Source: Sodiomyces alkalinus F11 (Eukaryota > Ascomycota > Sordariomycetes > Glomerellales > Plectosphaerellaceae). From it: a stretch of 64,000 nt of DNA. The position numbers and the translations under genes are program-made. Every line of letters begins with the position of its first letter. Position 1 is the first letter of the stretch. A model generated the notes under the pieces. That model made no database searches and was not told where the DNA came from. It saw only the letters and a program-made list of their open reading frames with translations. Positions 47,747-59,650 of the stretch are shown here, piece after piece. The DNA is taken from NCBI RefSeq assembly GCF_003711515.1, contig NW_021167081.1, positions 3,590,483-3,654,482 of the forward strand, read 5' to 3'.

Positions 47747-48043
47747 TCACATCACGACACATCGAAACTCGCACCCGGAATCCTGTCGGTTCGGGCCCGT
47801 CCCCCACTTAAGGCCCCTCCGGGTGCCAACAACCATGCGGATACAGTTCCGGTCGTAGACTCCGTGTAGCCCATGTTCCGGACACAGCCTGTATGCGGAC
47901 TTCTGCGTCATGGGTCCTGGTCGCGCCACGCCGCTGCCGATCTGCCCACAGGTGCTGAAACCCATACCAGGCCCACAGGGAAGGCTGATCTCGCCCCAGC
48001 GACACTTGCAGTTCACGTTTTGGTGCAGAGTGACTTGGCACAT
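47747..48043 (-). CDS. Possible 98-residue cysteine-rich protein, unknown function
   Basis: Opens MCQVTLHQNVNCKCRW and ends with Met before the stop. Eight Cys are spread along the chain (residues 2, 12, 14, 23, 32, 54, 67, 94), with the motifs PCGPGMGFSTC, CPEHGL, VYDRNCIRM and LKWGTGP. The even spread of Cys and Gly and the absence of low complexity suggest a small zinc-binding or disulfide protein rather than noise. There is no secretion signal. It lies on the same strand as MTQ2 and YVC1 with room for its own promoter. A 77-codon frame overlaps on the same strand and is less convincing. Could be chance. Confidence 0.4.
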   Translation of the reverse strand: MCQVTLHQNVNCKCRWGEISLPCGPGMGFSTCGQIGSGVARPGPMTQKSAYRLCPEHGLHGVYDRNCIRMVVGTRRGLKWGTGPNRQDSGCEFRCVVM

Positions 48044-48942
48044 TGCGTCTTTCTTTGCCCCTCGCTCTTTTCGAGATGTCTAAACGCGATGAGAAGAGTT
48101 ACGGCCTGGCTTCGGGAAGTGTGAGGAAAAGTATATGCCGAAAAAGAAGAGCGAGGGGCCCATCCCTCTAGCTCTTCTCCGCAGAGATAAGGGGTGAAGA
48201 GCAAACTCAACTCACCCTGGCCTTAGTTGGTCTAGGTGTTATTTATCCTTCTGGCAGTAAAATGGTATACCGATATCGACTATGGTACGCTCCTGTGTCA
48301 GACAGGTATAGCCTGTGGTCTTCTGTGTCTGAGCCCTTAGTCTATACACCCTGCGATATGCAGCAGATGGGTGAGGGGAGAGAACGGGATGTGATGAAGG
48401 CAACAAGGTCTCTTGAGAGGACAGTTCCTCGTCAATCATTTACCTGCGAATTCGTTCTGATGTGAAGCTGAATAATGCGGGTATGTCGGTTTCTGGGAAT
48501 GGGGAAAGACGCGCAACATATTATATATAAGACGTGAGGTGGATGAGATGCGTAGCAAGGAATGACTCCATGGGAATATGAGCAAGTAACTCGAGATAAA
48601 AACTAGACAAAAACAGAGGATTCTAGATATCTATAACTTATCCGTTACCCATGTGCATGACTTGGCACACGTTTATGTTTGTCTCTTGATATTCCCAAGG
48701 CAAATAAATACCCGTATGTCCCCAAGCGTCCTCCTTTTCATCTAAAGGCCGACACCCTGTTACAACAGTCTAATGATATCGAGCAGACGGATTCAATGAC
48801 GGAGTGGCTGGTACAATCACTGGCAGCATAGACTGAGCATAATTCGTTCTTCCGGTTTGCTTCCAGGAGCGAAGTCAACACGCACGTGTTGTTCCACTGA
48901 TTCCTTAATACCATGTGGTCGCGAATAGCCCCTACCATTCGG
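48044..48942. other. Spacer between the small gene and the YVC1 stop codon
   Basis: 899 bp of normal-composition DNA. It includes a 12-bp inverted repeat (CCCCTCGCTCTT near 48057, partner near 48147) that could form a hairpin. Holds the 3' untranslated region of YVC1. Overlapping short frames show no coding support. Confidence 0.5.
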
Positions 48943-51637
48943 TCAGATATGTGTGCCGTCCCTGCTCTGTGCCTCAGCGACGCTCTCAGTCTTGACTGTT
49001 TCTCTGCCGCAAAGTTGAACCAGCATGGATTCCACCCTTGCTATTGATGCTTCCACAGCCTCGATCCTCTCATGGATGCCTTGAACGTCATCGTCGCCAG
49101 TAAACGAACCCCGCAACAGGGGGTTAACGCCGGGAAACATCGAGTCTCTCCTGGTTGGTGTCTTTTTTGCCAACGACTCTGCCGAAGCATCGCTGGTCTG
49201 CTGCCACGCAAACTGGCGCCGTATCAGGTGATGCGTCAGCTCGTCGTCCACTGCAATGTCCTGCTCGACCGATTCGGGTGGCGGTAGATCAAACACTGCA
49301 CGCATATCCCGGTGCGCCGTGATCCTCCAGTTGACCCATAACCACTGCCTGACCCGCGTCAACATCCTCTCAGGCAAATCCGGCTTCTTCGCCGACTCTG
49401 CTGGCCAGAGGATACGTCGCTCTGCCACGGCGATGATAAGCAGCAGCGGTAAGTTGACAAAGCGCACAGTGGCTACGTTGATTTTGTGGAACCACCGGGG
49501 ACTGACAACGAACTTTAGAGGCACCAAGAGAAAGACGGCCAAGATATTGAAAGGGGGCTGATACGAAAAGACAGCGTCGCTTTTAACCCCCTCGAGCGTT
49601 AGAACGGCGCGCCGGAACTGTATCTCGGCAGTGGCGTTGGATGCAATTTTGCCGAAGGTATTGGAAAGCATGGACACGAGGATGGTCAAGAAGAGGGTGT
49701 TTCCCAGGAAGGCGAATGCAACCATGAGAATGGGGCCTAGTAGCCAGTGAAACCGAGCCTGCAAAAGGAAGAAAAGAAAAATAAGATACGACGAAGAGAC
49801 GGAGAAAGGAGACACAGATCAAGGGATAAGGAAGTCGAAAGCCCAGGAATATGAGGCTGACGGCCCAGGGGAAGTTGTGATACGTACCGAATTCCCAATG
49901 CCCGTTCCATCCAGTCCAAACCATATCCAAAGCATCCATTTGCCGATATCACTGCATTCAACCAGTGTCAGAAGACAGAACAGCGTATTTAGCGTGGAGG
50001 CCGGGATGCCCGGGCGTCGGTCAGCATATCTTACACAGGCGAGTGGGCTCCTTCTCCCAGCCACATAAGAGATAGGAGGAAGCCAGCAAAGCACCATGCC
50101 GACAACAGGGTGAGTAGAAAGAAGTTGGCCATCATGGATCGCAACGAAAGGAAGACGAGGTTATCAGAAAGCAGGTTAAAAGCTAGTCGCGGCACAAGAA
50201 CCGGCGCGCCCATGGCGAGAACATCCAGAGCCTGCTGCTTCGATGCTATGCCACCCACGCGGGCGCCGTGGAGCCGCAAGAAGGCATATACCAAGTAAAT
50301 ACCAATGAAGCAGATATCCAGGAACGACCAGAGATTTTGGGAGTAAACACGCCTAAGCACCTGGTGAGCCACAGATTCCCCTTCTTCTCGTCGTGCCCCT
50401 TCTTCTGGAGAAAACGCGCGATAACCCCAGGTTGGTAATGTCCACATATGCGAAGTGAAGAGGAGTCATACCATCCGTGCGCCAGAATCGTGGCAAACTG
50501 GTCTAGGGACCACCCAAAGGCGTACACGGCGAAACAGGCCTCAATGGGCCCGACTCGCGCTGGGTCGCGCTCGGCCATGACGGTCACGTACAACAAGAGA
50601 AGAATCACGAAGCAAATGACGTCAAGAATGTTCCTGGTCCTCGGTACCATGAGGCGGTACTGATTGAGCATAGGCCCCTCACGCGGGTTATAGAGCGAGA
50701 TGGGTTTCTGCTTATAATGGTCGGGGATGATGTCGATGTAGCTAGAGGGAGTGTACGTGATCTTTCCCTCGTATATAGCATCGACCCTGGGAGCAGATTA
50801 ACATGCTTGTTACTCTTTCTTGTCCCATTGATTATAAAAGAGGAAAGAAAAAGATGCATAAATAAAACACGCAGCACAGGGTGTGAACGACCAAAACGGA
50901 GGGATAATTGGCACTCTGATAATCCCGTCGGGCGGGCCCATCATCTGTGACACTTACACTTTTTGGCATGGAGTCCCACTCAGGAAGTGCTTGCTCTCGG
51001 TGAGGATGGCAATTTCCAGAGACGGCAGAGTCCTGTTGAAAGTCCAGTCAGTGCCGGCCAGAGCCTCCTCCCGGATGTGGTCGGGAGCATTCTGAAAAGG
51101 CTCGAAGCCGGCGACGAGAATGTTGGCTAGAAGCAAGAGGCCCTCCGGCCCATCGTTGTCTTCGCTGAACCGTCTCAGGATACGAGTCGCCACGAGCTCA
51201 CACAAAGTCGCCCGGCTGAAATTGACATTCTGACGGTTGTTCAGATGGGATTGCTCGTGGAGAAACTGGGCGCGGTTGACGAGCAAGCAGTAAACGATGG
51301 AGATGTCACCAAGATCGTATAGCTTGTCAACAAGCGGCCGGACGATAGCGATGTTCAGCCTCACGTCACGAAGTTGTTCAAAGCTAAGGTAGTCTTCCAC
51401 CACTGACGATATGTCTCTTCGGATCCTGTGGATATTCGTGTAGACGGGTAGGTGATTGTGAAGATTGGCCGTGCAGCTGTACATGGGGTCTGTTTCGACG
51501 GTTGACCTTTGTTGCAACAATAGAGGTCTTCGTTCAGCCTGCCTGCCGTCGGAATCTTGACCATTGTCGCCTGTCCGAGCACGAAGCCTGTCGGATAGTG
51601 GCCAGTGTCGGGCCCGATCATGACCATCCCCGCTCAT
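48943..51637 (-). CDS. YVC1: Vacuolar TRP-type cation channel
   Basis: Fungal TRPY channel of the vacuolar membrane, releasing Ca2+ to the cytosol on stretch, osmotic shock or Ca2+. Five exons on the minus strand: 51637-50958, 50786-50472, 50352-50035, 49951-49888, 49758-48943, giving 730 residues, close to the family size. Exon 1 is the cytosolic N-terminus with LNIAIVRPLVDKLYDLGD and GLLLLANILVAGFEPFQNAP. Exon 2 begins the membrane part (LNQYRLMVPRTRNILDV, LLLLYVTVMA). Exon 3 has ALDVLAMGAPVLVPRLAFNL and a hydrophobic helix WCFAGFLLSLMWL. Exon 4 is the pore segment MLWIWFGLDGTG (444-455). Exon 5 has FAFLGNTLFLTILVSML (last helix), FQPPFN-like and VVSPRWFHKINVA, then an acidic tail. All exon joins keep the frame. 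Confidence 0.95.
49759..49887 (-). other. YVC1 intron 4
   Basis: 129 bp, GTACGT...TTTTGCAG, phase 0, between the pore segment and the last membrane helix. Confidence 0.9.
49952..50034 (-). other. YVC1 intron 3
   Basis: 83 bp, GTAAGA...ATGCAG; splits a Val codon before DIGKWM. A CTGAC branch candidate is visible. Confidence 0.9.
50353..50471 (-). other. YVC1 intron 2
   Basis: 119 bp, GTATGA...GCTTAG; splits the Trp codon of AHGW|RVYSQNLW. This is the least certain join, as the donor is weaker. Confidence 0.8.
50787..50957 (-). other. YVC1 intron 1
   Basis: 171 bp, GTAAGT...CCCAG; joins PCQKV to VDAIYEGK. Confidence 0.9.
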
Positions 51638-51787
51638 TGAACGACAGGAATTTGCGTCCCGACGATGAGACTAATAATAGGTGAACAGAAGGCTTTCCGC
51701 TATGGGCGGTTTTGCTTTGTGTGAACGTATATGTAAAGGGTCATCGAGTTAGTCGAATACTGTAGCTCGCCTTATCGGGGTCGTGAC
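51638..51787 (-). promoter_or_regulatory. Upstream region of YVC1
   Basis: 150 bp of unmutated DNA between the YVC1 start codon and the copia-D LTR; any longer promoter must extend into the retrotransposon. No defined box recognised. Confidence 0.45.
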
Positions 51788-52031
51788 TGTGAAATCACAA
51801 GATCAACCTAGCAGGATTAGGTAAGGAATTAGGTTAATTAAAGGAATCTATCTATAGGCTATTACAAAGTAGGATCTGGCTATAGTACTTATATATAGTT
51901 ATTTTCTCTTAGTAAATACTATCCCTTTATTATACCTAAACTACTATACTATTTAACTAACTTTCCACCTATAGATAAATAGGCGGTCTTCGTTATACCG
52001 AGCCAATATAGTCATACCTTAGAAGCTTATA
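51788..52031 (-). repeat. Copia-D 3' LTR
   Basis: Begins TGTGAAATCACAAGATC on the plus strand. The inner edge is set by a purine tract on the minus strand (TAAAGGGGAGT, 52032-52043). The first 60 bp keep CA/TG, the remainder is RIP-mutated. No second LTR is found in the window, so length and end are approximate. Confidence 0.6.
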
Positions 52032-52099
52032 CTCCCCTTTACATCGTTACGTTTAATTTAGTTTCGATTTGCCTCTAGCTTCTTATCCGTTTAAGGAAG

Positions 52100-52391
52100 T
52101 CGTGATACTATTATAGTGTTTAGTTAGGGATTTCATCTATCGGCAGAAAAGCCTTAAAGTAATTAAACAGCCCTGTTTATACAGGTTTCGTAAATCTATC
52201 GACTAGGTTATCGGCGCTATTAATATACTTAATCCGAAGTCCTTTATAATGAACGGCGTTAAAGGTATAGGCGTAGTTAAGTAGCGTAAACTTACTACGG
52301 TTAGATCTTTCCAACTTGGCGATAGCTCCTGTATTATCGACCTTAATAGTAATAGGGTTATTAATAGGGTCTTCGCCTTATCCTTCTTATA
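52100..52391 (-). pseudogene. Copia-D RNase H C-terminal part (broken)
   Basis: The minus strand reads ITIKVDNTGAIAKLE, LLNYAYTFNAVHYKGLRI and DNLVDRFTKPV, matching the end of copia RNase H (CDNxxAI...AD..TK). It ends shortly after TKPV. Confidence 0.8.
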
Positions 52392-52775
52392 ACTCACGTG
52401 GGGGGGCCTATACTTTACGCGTAAACGCTCTAAACTACTCGAAACCTATATTAACCGATAGCTCTTTTAAGTTCTATACGTCTATATATAGCCCTGTATC
52501 GCATAGACGCTAGTTTTAGCGTCCTATAAGTACGAAAATGCCTGGAAATAGGCTTATAGATGTCCCGCATGCGGGGGAAAAGTCTGACGTGGCCCGTGCG
52601 CCTACGCTGATAAAGCAGTAAGCCTAGCCACGTAAAGCTGCACCTATAACCTCCACGTAACCCTAACGCTATAAATAATAACCTACTAGCTATAACGCTA
52701 GCTATAATAACGTCTCTAATGCCCCTAAACCGCCCCTAAGGCCCCTATAACTATAGAGGGCCTAGGGGAGGTACA

Positions 52776-55700
52776 TATGGGTAATACCTCTAATATAGAG
52801 GATTTAACCCTCGTTATGCCTCTTAATTCGAAGAGGCACCTTAGTCCTTTTATACCTACTCCTAGACGGTTTTCTAGGACCCGAACCGAATCCCCCTCTG
52901 ATTTGGAGGCCGGAGGCGTTTTCGAAACGCCTTTTAGGGCCCCCCTGCTAAAAGACCGAGCTTTTTAGACTCTAAATAGGCTAAAAAGACACCCGGAATA
53001 GCTAGGACCTCTAGAGAACCCTTAGCTACGCCCTAGAAGTCGACTAGTTCAGCTAGTAAGGTATAGGCTAAGGACCTACTCTAATAGGCTTTTTAGCTAC
53101 TTTAATAGGCATATACCCTTAACCCTGCCCCCTAGATTAAGACCCTAGCCGTAGGGCTTAAATCTACTATTAACGGAACCGTAGAAAGCCCTTAGCCACC
53201 TACTCTTTAATAGAAAGTCGATAAACGAGCTTAGGCAGTTCGTAGGCTTATAGAATAGCCTAAAACCCAAGATAGCGAAGCTCTAAAGGCGAAAAAAGGC
53301 TCTATAGTACCCTAGGCCCTTGTTTTAGGGGCTTTAGCACCTTCGAACCCCCTAGCACTTCTCCTAACAGATCCTAAAAAGGTCGCTAAGGTTATTCTAT
53401 AACCTACGGTAGGGATAGCGATTCCCCGGGAAAACATCAACCCCCTTAAGCTTCGAAATGGGCTTACTAAGGCCTTAAAAACCCCTGTAGTTACGGCTAT
53501 CAGCCTATTAACTAACAGGAACATTATTCTAACCCCAGGCCCAAAATATAGCATTTAATAGCTCTTAGACTCGTAGAACTAGGGGTTTAAAGAGCTAAAC
53601 CTGCCCCTTTAGCCCGTATAACCTATAGGCAAGGGCCTTTCGAAAGGCAAAAAAGGAGGCCTCGGCCACCCAGGCGCCTTTAGAAGCCTCCTGGAAAGAA
53701 GCTCGAAACGCCTACTACCAGGCGGTTAAAACAGCGAAAAACGACCACTGGGAGGCCTTTCTAGCCTACGCCGAAGGCCCTGGAATCTTTAAGGCATATA
53801 ACTATACGAAAAGCGGCCTTAATACGAAAATCCCACCGATTTAAACGCCTACGAAGCAGAAGGCCTATGCCTTCGAAGATAAATGCAACGCCCTACTTCA
53901 GACCCTTTTTCCTATACCCTCCGCCACCTACGCCCCCGAAGCCCCTGTATTTATAGGCCCTTCGGGGGACCCAGGCCCCTCTTACCCTTCTACCGGCCCC
54001 CAGAGCCTGACTAGATCACGCAGTAAGGGCCTTAGAAGACCGTGGGAGTGGCCTGGCCTTTAGGCTGCCGAACTATAACGTGCTATATTCGGTGCTACTA
54101 AGGGGAAAGCCCCAGGGCCTGATAGGATTAGTCTAAAGCCGATCCAGCAGGCCTATAAGGTTATCCCCGGGCCCTTTTTAAAAGCCTATACAGCACTGTT
54201 TATAGCAGGCCACCACCCTACCTGCTAGAAAGAAGCCCTAGGGGTCGTTTTACCGAAGCCGGGAAAGAAGGACTATTCTAATCCTAAGTCCTATAGGATT
54301 ATAGCCCTTCTAAACTGCCTAGGTAAAGTCCTCGAAAGGATTATAGCTGCTAGGCTTAGCTTTATAGCTAATACCCGCAACGACCTTCTACACCCTAGTC
54401 AAATAGGGGGTAGAAAACAACGCTCTGCTATTAATATAGCCCTCCTCCTCCTCCACTGTATCGAAAAACAGCGTAAATCACGCCAAAATCCTGTGATTTC
54501 TACGCTGTTTTTAGATATTAAAGGAGCCTTCGATCACGTCGCCCGTCCCCAGCTACTTAGATCCCTTCAAGAACTCTAACTACCCTTAAACCTAGTTAAA
54601 TAGGTAGCCTCTTTTACAGAAAACAGGCGAATCCAACTAGCCTTTAAGGGGCAGGTCCAGCAGCCCACCCCCCTAAATATAGGAGTTCTATAAGGCTCCC
54701 CGGTTTCCCCTATTCTTTTCCTAATTTATATTAGGAAGGTTATAACGGGACCGGATTTTCAGGGTCTTCAGTTATCCTATATCGATGATTTTCAGCCATC
54801 CATAGCGTCTACGTCGACTAGAAAAAAACTATAAAACCCTAGAAAAAGCCGTAGCCTCCCTTTTCGACGCAGCAAAAGTTAACTAAGTCCTTTTCGACCC
54901 TGAAGAAACAGAGCTTATTCACTTCCACCGAAGACACTCTATAGAAGACACTCCGGTTATTATAGGGGGGCACCTAGTTAAACTAGCGCTAGGTGCTATT
55001 AGGTAGCTTAGGGTCTGGTTTAATGTGAAGCTATCCTTTAAACCCTACGTCGAAAAACGCCTAAACTTAGCTTTAGGAGCCCTAAACAGGCTATACAGGC
55101 TAGCTAGCTCGTAGAGGGGCCTTTCTTTTAAGGCTCTACGGCAGCTATATATAGCCTATATAGCCTCCTTAGCTGATTTCGGCTCGCAGCTCTAGTAGGA
55201 CCCAAAATCACCGAAAAAACACCTAGTGGACCGCCTAGACCGCTTATAGTATAGCGCTTTAGTTAGGGTATTAGGAGCTTTTAGGGGGGCCCCCTTACGG
55301 CCTCTAGAACTCGAAGCAGTAGTCCCCCCGGCAGCGGTTCGGTTAACTAGGTCTAATAGGCTCTATGCCTTTAGGATCTTAAAGTTCCTACCGAACCACC
55401 CTATTAAACGCTAGCTCCCAGCAAGCGAAAACCACGAATACCTTACCCGGTTATAGAACCTGCTGCCCATTATATAGTTATATAGGCTAGGCCTAGAAAT
55501 AGTGGCTTTAGTAGGATAGTCTTAGAATATCGAGGGTTATGCGGCTAGGTACAAAGCCCCCTAGGCTTTGGAACCTATAGCGGATCTAAGACCCTTTTTC
55601 CCAAAAGACCAGCCTAAAATAGCCACCGACTCTGGCTATAGCCCCGAAGCCCTTAATCAGAAAACATCCTATATTAAAGCCCTTGCTGAAATATAATAAA

Positions 55701-56640
55701 ATCTAGGCAAATAGGCCGCTATCGTCTATACCAACGAATCCCTAGGCTACTCTATAAGGCCCCTTATAGGGCCTTCGTAAGCTATAGCCGCTATAATATA
55801 GTAGACTAATACCGGAAGGCACTGTAAAGCTATAGGCTTTAACCTAGGGCCCGCTACAGAAATCGCAGACGCTAAATTATACGCTATTCGTTAGGCCCTT
55901 TATAGTATCTTATAGTAGGCCCCTGGGTCCCTAGAGTGCTATATGTTTAGCGATTTATACACGGGTATTTAGAAGCTTTAGCGTATCTTATAGTGGGCTA
56001 TAGAAGTAAAAACCCTTATCTTACGCCTTAAATAGCTAAGCACCTCGGTCTCGATATAGTGGTATCCCTTGTACGTAGAGATAGAAGTGAACAAATTAGC
56101 GGATAACGTAGCTAAAGGGGCATTAGACCCCGAAAAAACTCCTAAATCCGTTAGTTTCGTTACCCTTAGCCACCTAAAATACCGGGTAAATAGGTCCTTA
56201 ATTCGAGATTAGAAGGCCCTTTAGAACGATAAAGAGGAGGCGGAAAAAAGACGTAAATCAGTGCGTTTAGGCCGCCTATATAGGCGCTTAGTCCGCGATA
56301 ACCTCCGCTTCTCCTAAAAAACACTACTAATATAGGGCCCTAGGTAGATAAATCCGGCTTTTACGTAGTTAAAAGCCGGCTTCGAATACCTAAAAACCCA
56401 CTAAAAAGGGCCTAAATCTACGCTAATAACCGCTATTCCTGTCCCGGCTCCTCTATACAGGATATAGCCTACCTTATCCTTTTCTGCCCTTTTTATAAAA
56501 ATAAACGAAAAGACCCGCGGGAAGTCCTAGCAGGCCTACCGCTATCTATGCGGCTATTATTTAGTACTACAAGAGGAACACAGGCTTTAGAGGCGTACCT
56601 TTTAGCTACTAAAATAGCTTTGGCAGAGTGCTACAGGGCG
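52776..56640 (+). pseudogene. LINE-1 ORF1 remnant, RT and RNase H (broken)
   Basis: From 52776: MGNTSNIEDLTL, Pro/Ser-rich, ORF1-like. About 53690-53830: WKEARNAYYQAVKTAKNDHW, the usual pre-RT helix of LINE ORF2. RT: KGKAPGPDRI (about 54105), LPKPGKKDYSNPKSYRIIAL (about 54250), SALNIAL-type INIALLLLH, TLFLDIKGAFDHV (about 54510), GSPVSPILFLIYI (about 54695), YIDDF (about 54780). RNase H: IVYTNES (about 55710), then FSDLYTGI and EVNKLADNVAKGAL (about 56085). No apurinic-type endonuclease motif is seen between ORF1 and RT. Stops are TAG of RIP type. Confidence 0.85.
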
Positions 56641-56821
56641 TAAACCTCGTATTCTGCAGTCTTGTTATTTTGCGTTAGTGTTTCACCTATTAGGTCTATT
56701 AGCAGATTGTTACGGAGAATTTCCTTTGTTTATTACTATGCTTTACCATACCTAGCTTCTACTAGCCTTAGGCCCTTAGGGCGATAGGCGCCGCGCCATA
56801 GCTTTAGGGCTGCACGCGCGT

Positions 56822-56850
56822 AATAGAAAAAGAAACAAAAAGAAAAAAGG
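56822..56850 (+). repeat. A-rich 3' tail of LINE-1
   Basis: AATAGAAAAAGAAACAAAAA then GAAAAAAGG, directly before the target duplication. Confidence 0.75.
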
Positions 56851-56869
56851 TCTTCGCCTAGTTCTTATA

Positions 56870-59650
56870 GAAGGTAACGGATCTATTAGGTAGTTTATAT
56901 AGCATTACTTACGGTGTAGAACTCGGCCTTAGGCGTAGACTTTATAACACTAGCATAGCGTTTAGACGACTAAGTAATAGGAGTCCCGGCTATATAGAAT
57001 AGTTATCTGGTAGTTAATGTTACTCCCTTAGTATCGGCGAAGCTTGAATCGGAGGCTCCGTATAATCCGGGGCGATTACCTATGTACTAGTAGTCGCTAG
57101 TTTAATATATAAGCCTATTAGAGTACCGCCCGCGAAGATACTATAGGATCCTCTTAACGCTAATAAGGTGGTTAGAAAAGGGCACCTAGATAAAGCGTCC
57201 CTAAAAAGAAACAGCGTAGATAATATCAGGTCTTATAAGATAGGCGTGATATAGCAGTTTACCGATAATCTTATAGAATAGAATATAATCTTCCGTATTA
57301 AGGGTAATAGGAGGCGAGAGGTTCGTATTACTAGGACGTCTAATAGTAACGGCGAGGTAGTTCGGATCTATCGGCGTTATAGCCGTGTTAGATAGGTAGT
57401 TATAAAGAGTAAGAAAGTAGTAGCGAGAGGGTCCGAAAGGGAATAGACGTAGATCAAGTAGTAGTCACGGCTAGTCCGAACGTAGGTAGTCCTAAAGAAT
57501 TAGAATAATTGCTGCCCTCTCTATACTAAGGAGGGGGCACTATATAAGGATTATATACTTCTAGGCTAACGCTAGTATAGTTAAACGGATATCGTAAAAG
57601 GATATCTACGCCTAAGCCTAGGCCACGGCCCTACATAGTAGCATCGGCCTAGGGCAGCCATAGCCACGTTAAGACGGGAGCCTGGTCTCGTCCACACAGG
57701 AACCCGTTATATACCCGGCCTCTATCTCCTAGGCAGGGGCACCTGATAAGCCGGCCGTATACCGTTAAAGTAAAGTTCTTCGAGGGCGTCGATAATATAA
57801 GTATCCTGCATGATTATAGTACGGTTGGATTCTTTTTAAATGCGGACTCTAAGAAAGTAGTTAGCGGTACCTAAATTGATAATATTAAGACGTTTAGCTA
57901 ACCGGTCGAATAGCTATAGAATAATAAGGAGAGGACCCGTAATAAGGAAGTCGTTAATATACGTGGAGACGATTATGACGATAGTAGCATTATAATATAT
58001 CGCAGGGTCAGAAATAAGAGGCTTATTGTCTAAGAAATCCAGCTCTTTACGGAGCTATTATTACTACTAGTAGCCATCCTGCTTAAGGCCATAAAGGGCT
58101 TTACAGAGGCGTATAAATAGGTACGGTTACTAGCCGAGCTTAGGGGCGAGCTATTAATACCGAGGATCGTTAAAAAAGTCTCTTAGTTTCTCGAACTACT
58201 TTATATAAACCTTTTTCTCGAGGTACTTATATAGGGAGGCACCTATAACGTCAAGTTAATAAACAGGCTATCCGTTAATAGTAGAGAGGGCGATAATAAT
58301 ACACTAAGAGGCGGCTTTAATAGTAGAGGCTTAGGTGTTATACTACTCGATGCCGTAGCGTTATTAAAAACCGCGGGCGATAACCCTAGCCTTCCGTTTT
58401 TCGGGGAGGCTATTTGTTTTCTTATACTTAAGCATAATCTTCGCTGTTATTCCATAGCTTCGTTACTTTAAAGGAAAAGGCTTAAAAGAGAGGGCGCTGT
58501 AGATAATCAGGCTAAGGATCTCCGCGTAGATAGCTTTCTTCTAGGAGGGCTAGTCGTAAAGGCGATAAGCCTCTATAATGCTCCTACGATCCGGTATAGT
58601 CTATTAGTTGCCCTTATTATCCTAAGAGGAAGGTCCGCCGTTATTAGTAGTGTTATTACTACGGAGGCGGGTAATCTCGACGGCCGTTACTCCGGGAGGT
58701 GGTTCCTTAACCGGGAAAAGGGTATTAATAGAGGTATTATACTCTGCAAACTTAACCGTTAGTTCTAAATCGGTATATTATTCGGCTAGGCGTGGCAGAT
58801 CTTTATAGCCGGCGATTAAGAGATCGTTAACGTTAGCGGTGGCATTAGCGTATTCTCTCCTTTCTGCCATACATTCTATATCGTATATAACGTCGTAAAT
58901 AACTATAAAAAAAAGAAGGGCCTAGGAGGTGGCGGGAGGCCTTTCGGCCAGGGAATCCGTTATTAGGGGGGTTCTTTAGAAGTTATTATAGTCGTTATAG
59001 TAGTTACCGCGAAGTTGGCTTTAGCTAGGCGTTAGTTACGGTTCCGAGGGGTTACCGTTATCGTGGAAGTCCTCGTGGAAAACGACCTTGCTCGTAATAA
59101 TAAGCTTACCACGAGGTTTATTAATTTTACCCTTATCGAGTAGTATCCAGATCCGGTAAAGGTGCTCCCCTTTAAATCCAACTAAGATACTATCTTAGGC
59201 GCAGGCATCTAACTTATACGACTTCACCCTCTTTCTAGGTAGTATATACATAAACGCTCTATAGCTAAGGGTAGCAGGTAGTGGATAGGGGGCTTATTAT
59301 TACGGCCGGGGGCTATCTCGTTGTAGTAGGGCTTATAAGGCGTTTTACGTTAAGACTACGGAGGTTATAATAATATTACTAATATAAATAAAGACTCTAA
59401 AAATCTTATCCTAAAGGAAACGGGGGATATAGGCACTAACGGCTATCTTCCACCCCTTATTAATAATAATCCAGATAGACTATTCCGTAATGCCGTTCTA
59501 CTTATGCCTATAAGGAGGGCTACTAGAAAAGGAAGTGCCCTAGGCCTAGGGGGCACTACGAAGACCGTTACTAAGGAACTTACTAGCGTTATCTATATAT
59601 ATATATCTTATAGGTTATCTCTAATAGGTATTGTTAGGTATTGTTGATAT
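56870..59650 (-). pseudogene. Copia-D pol: integrase end, RT, RNase H (broken)
   Basis: The minus strand from about 59560 reads ITE.SIWIIINKG and IPRFL.DKIFRVF (integrase C-terminal part); then KLDACA.DSILVGFKGEHLY, INKPRGKLIITSKVVFHED; RT with STYINDFLITG (about 57960-57990, YVDD-like) and ANYFLRVRI; then GKLLYHAYLIRPDIIYAVSF (about 57230), SDSSFADTKGVTLTT (about 57030) and KAEFYTVSNAI (about 56920). Stops mostly TAG/TAA. Confidence 0.85.

Larger units (their letters stand above)
52392..56850 (+). mobile_element. LINE-1: Tad1-like non-LTR retrotransposon, apparently without endonuclease
   Basis: Plus-strand element with an ORF1-like start, RT, RNase H and an A-rich 3' tail (56822-56850, AAAAAGAAACAAAAAGAAAA). 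Flanked by an imperfect duplication: TCTTCGCCT followed by TTCTTATA on both sides (52370-52391 and 56851-56869). It sits in the RNase H of copia-D. Less RIP-mutated than its neighbours. Total length is about 4.5 kb, short for a Tad1 element, because the ORF1 region passes almost directly into the pre-RT region. Confidence 0.85.
51788..59650 (-). mobile_element. Copia-D: Ty1/copia retrotransposon, interrupted by a LINE and truncated
   Basis: The LTR plus RNase H end (51788-52391) and the RNase H-RT-integrase part (56851-about 59650) become one continuous minus-strand frame when the LINE is removed: ELGED at 56851-56865 joins PINNPITIKVDNTGAIA at about 52310-52369. The integrase is cut off near 59650, where LINE-2 begins, so the 5' half is absent or lies beyond the window. 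Confidence 0.85.
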
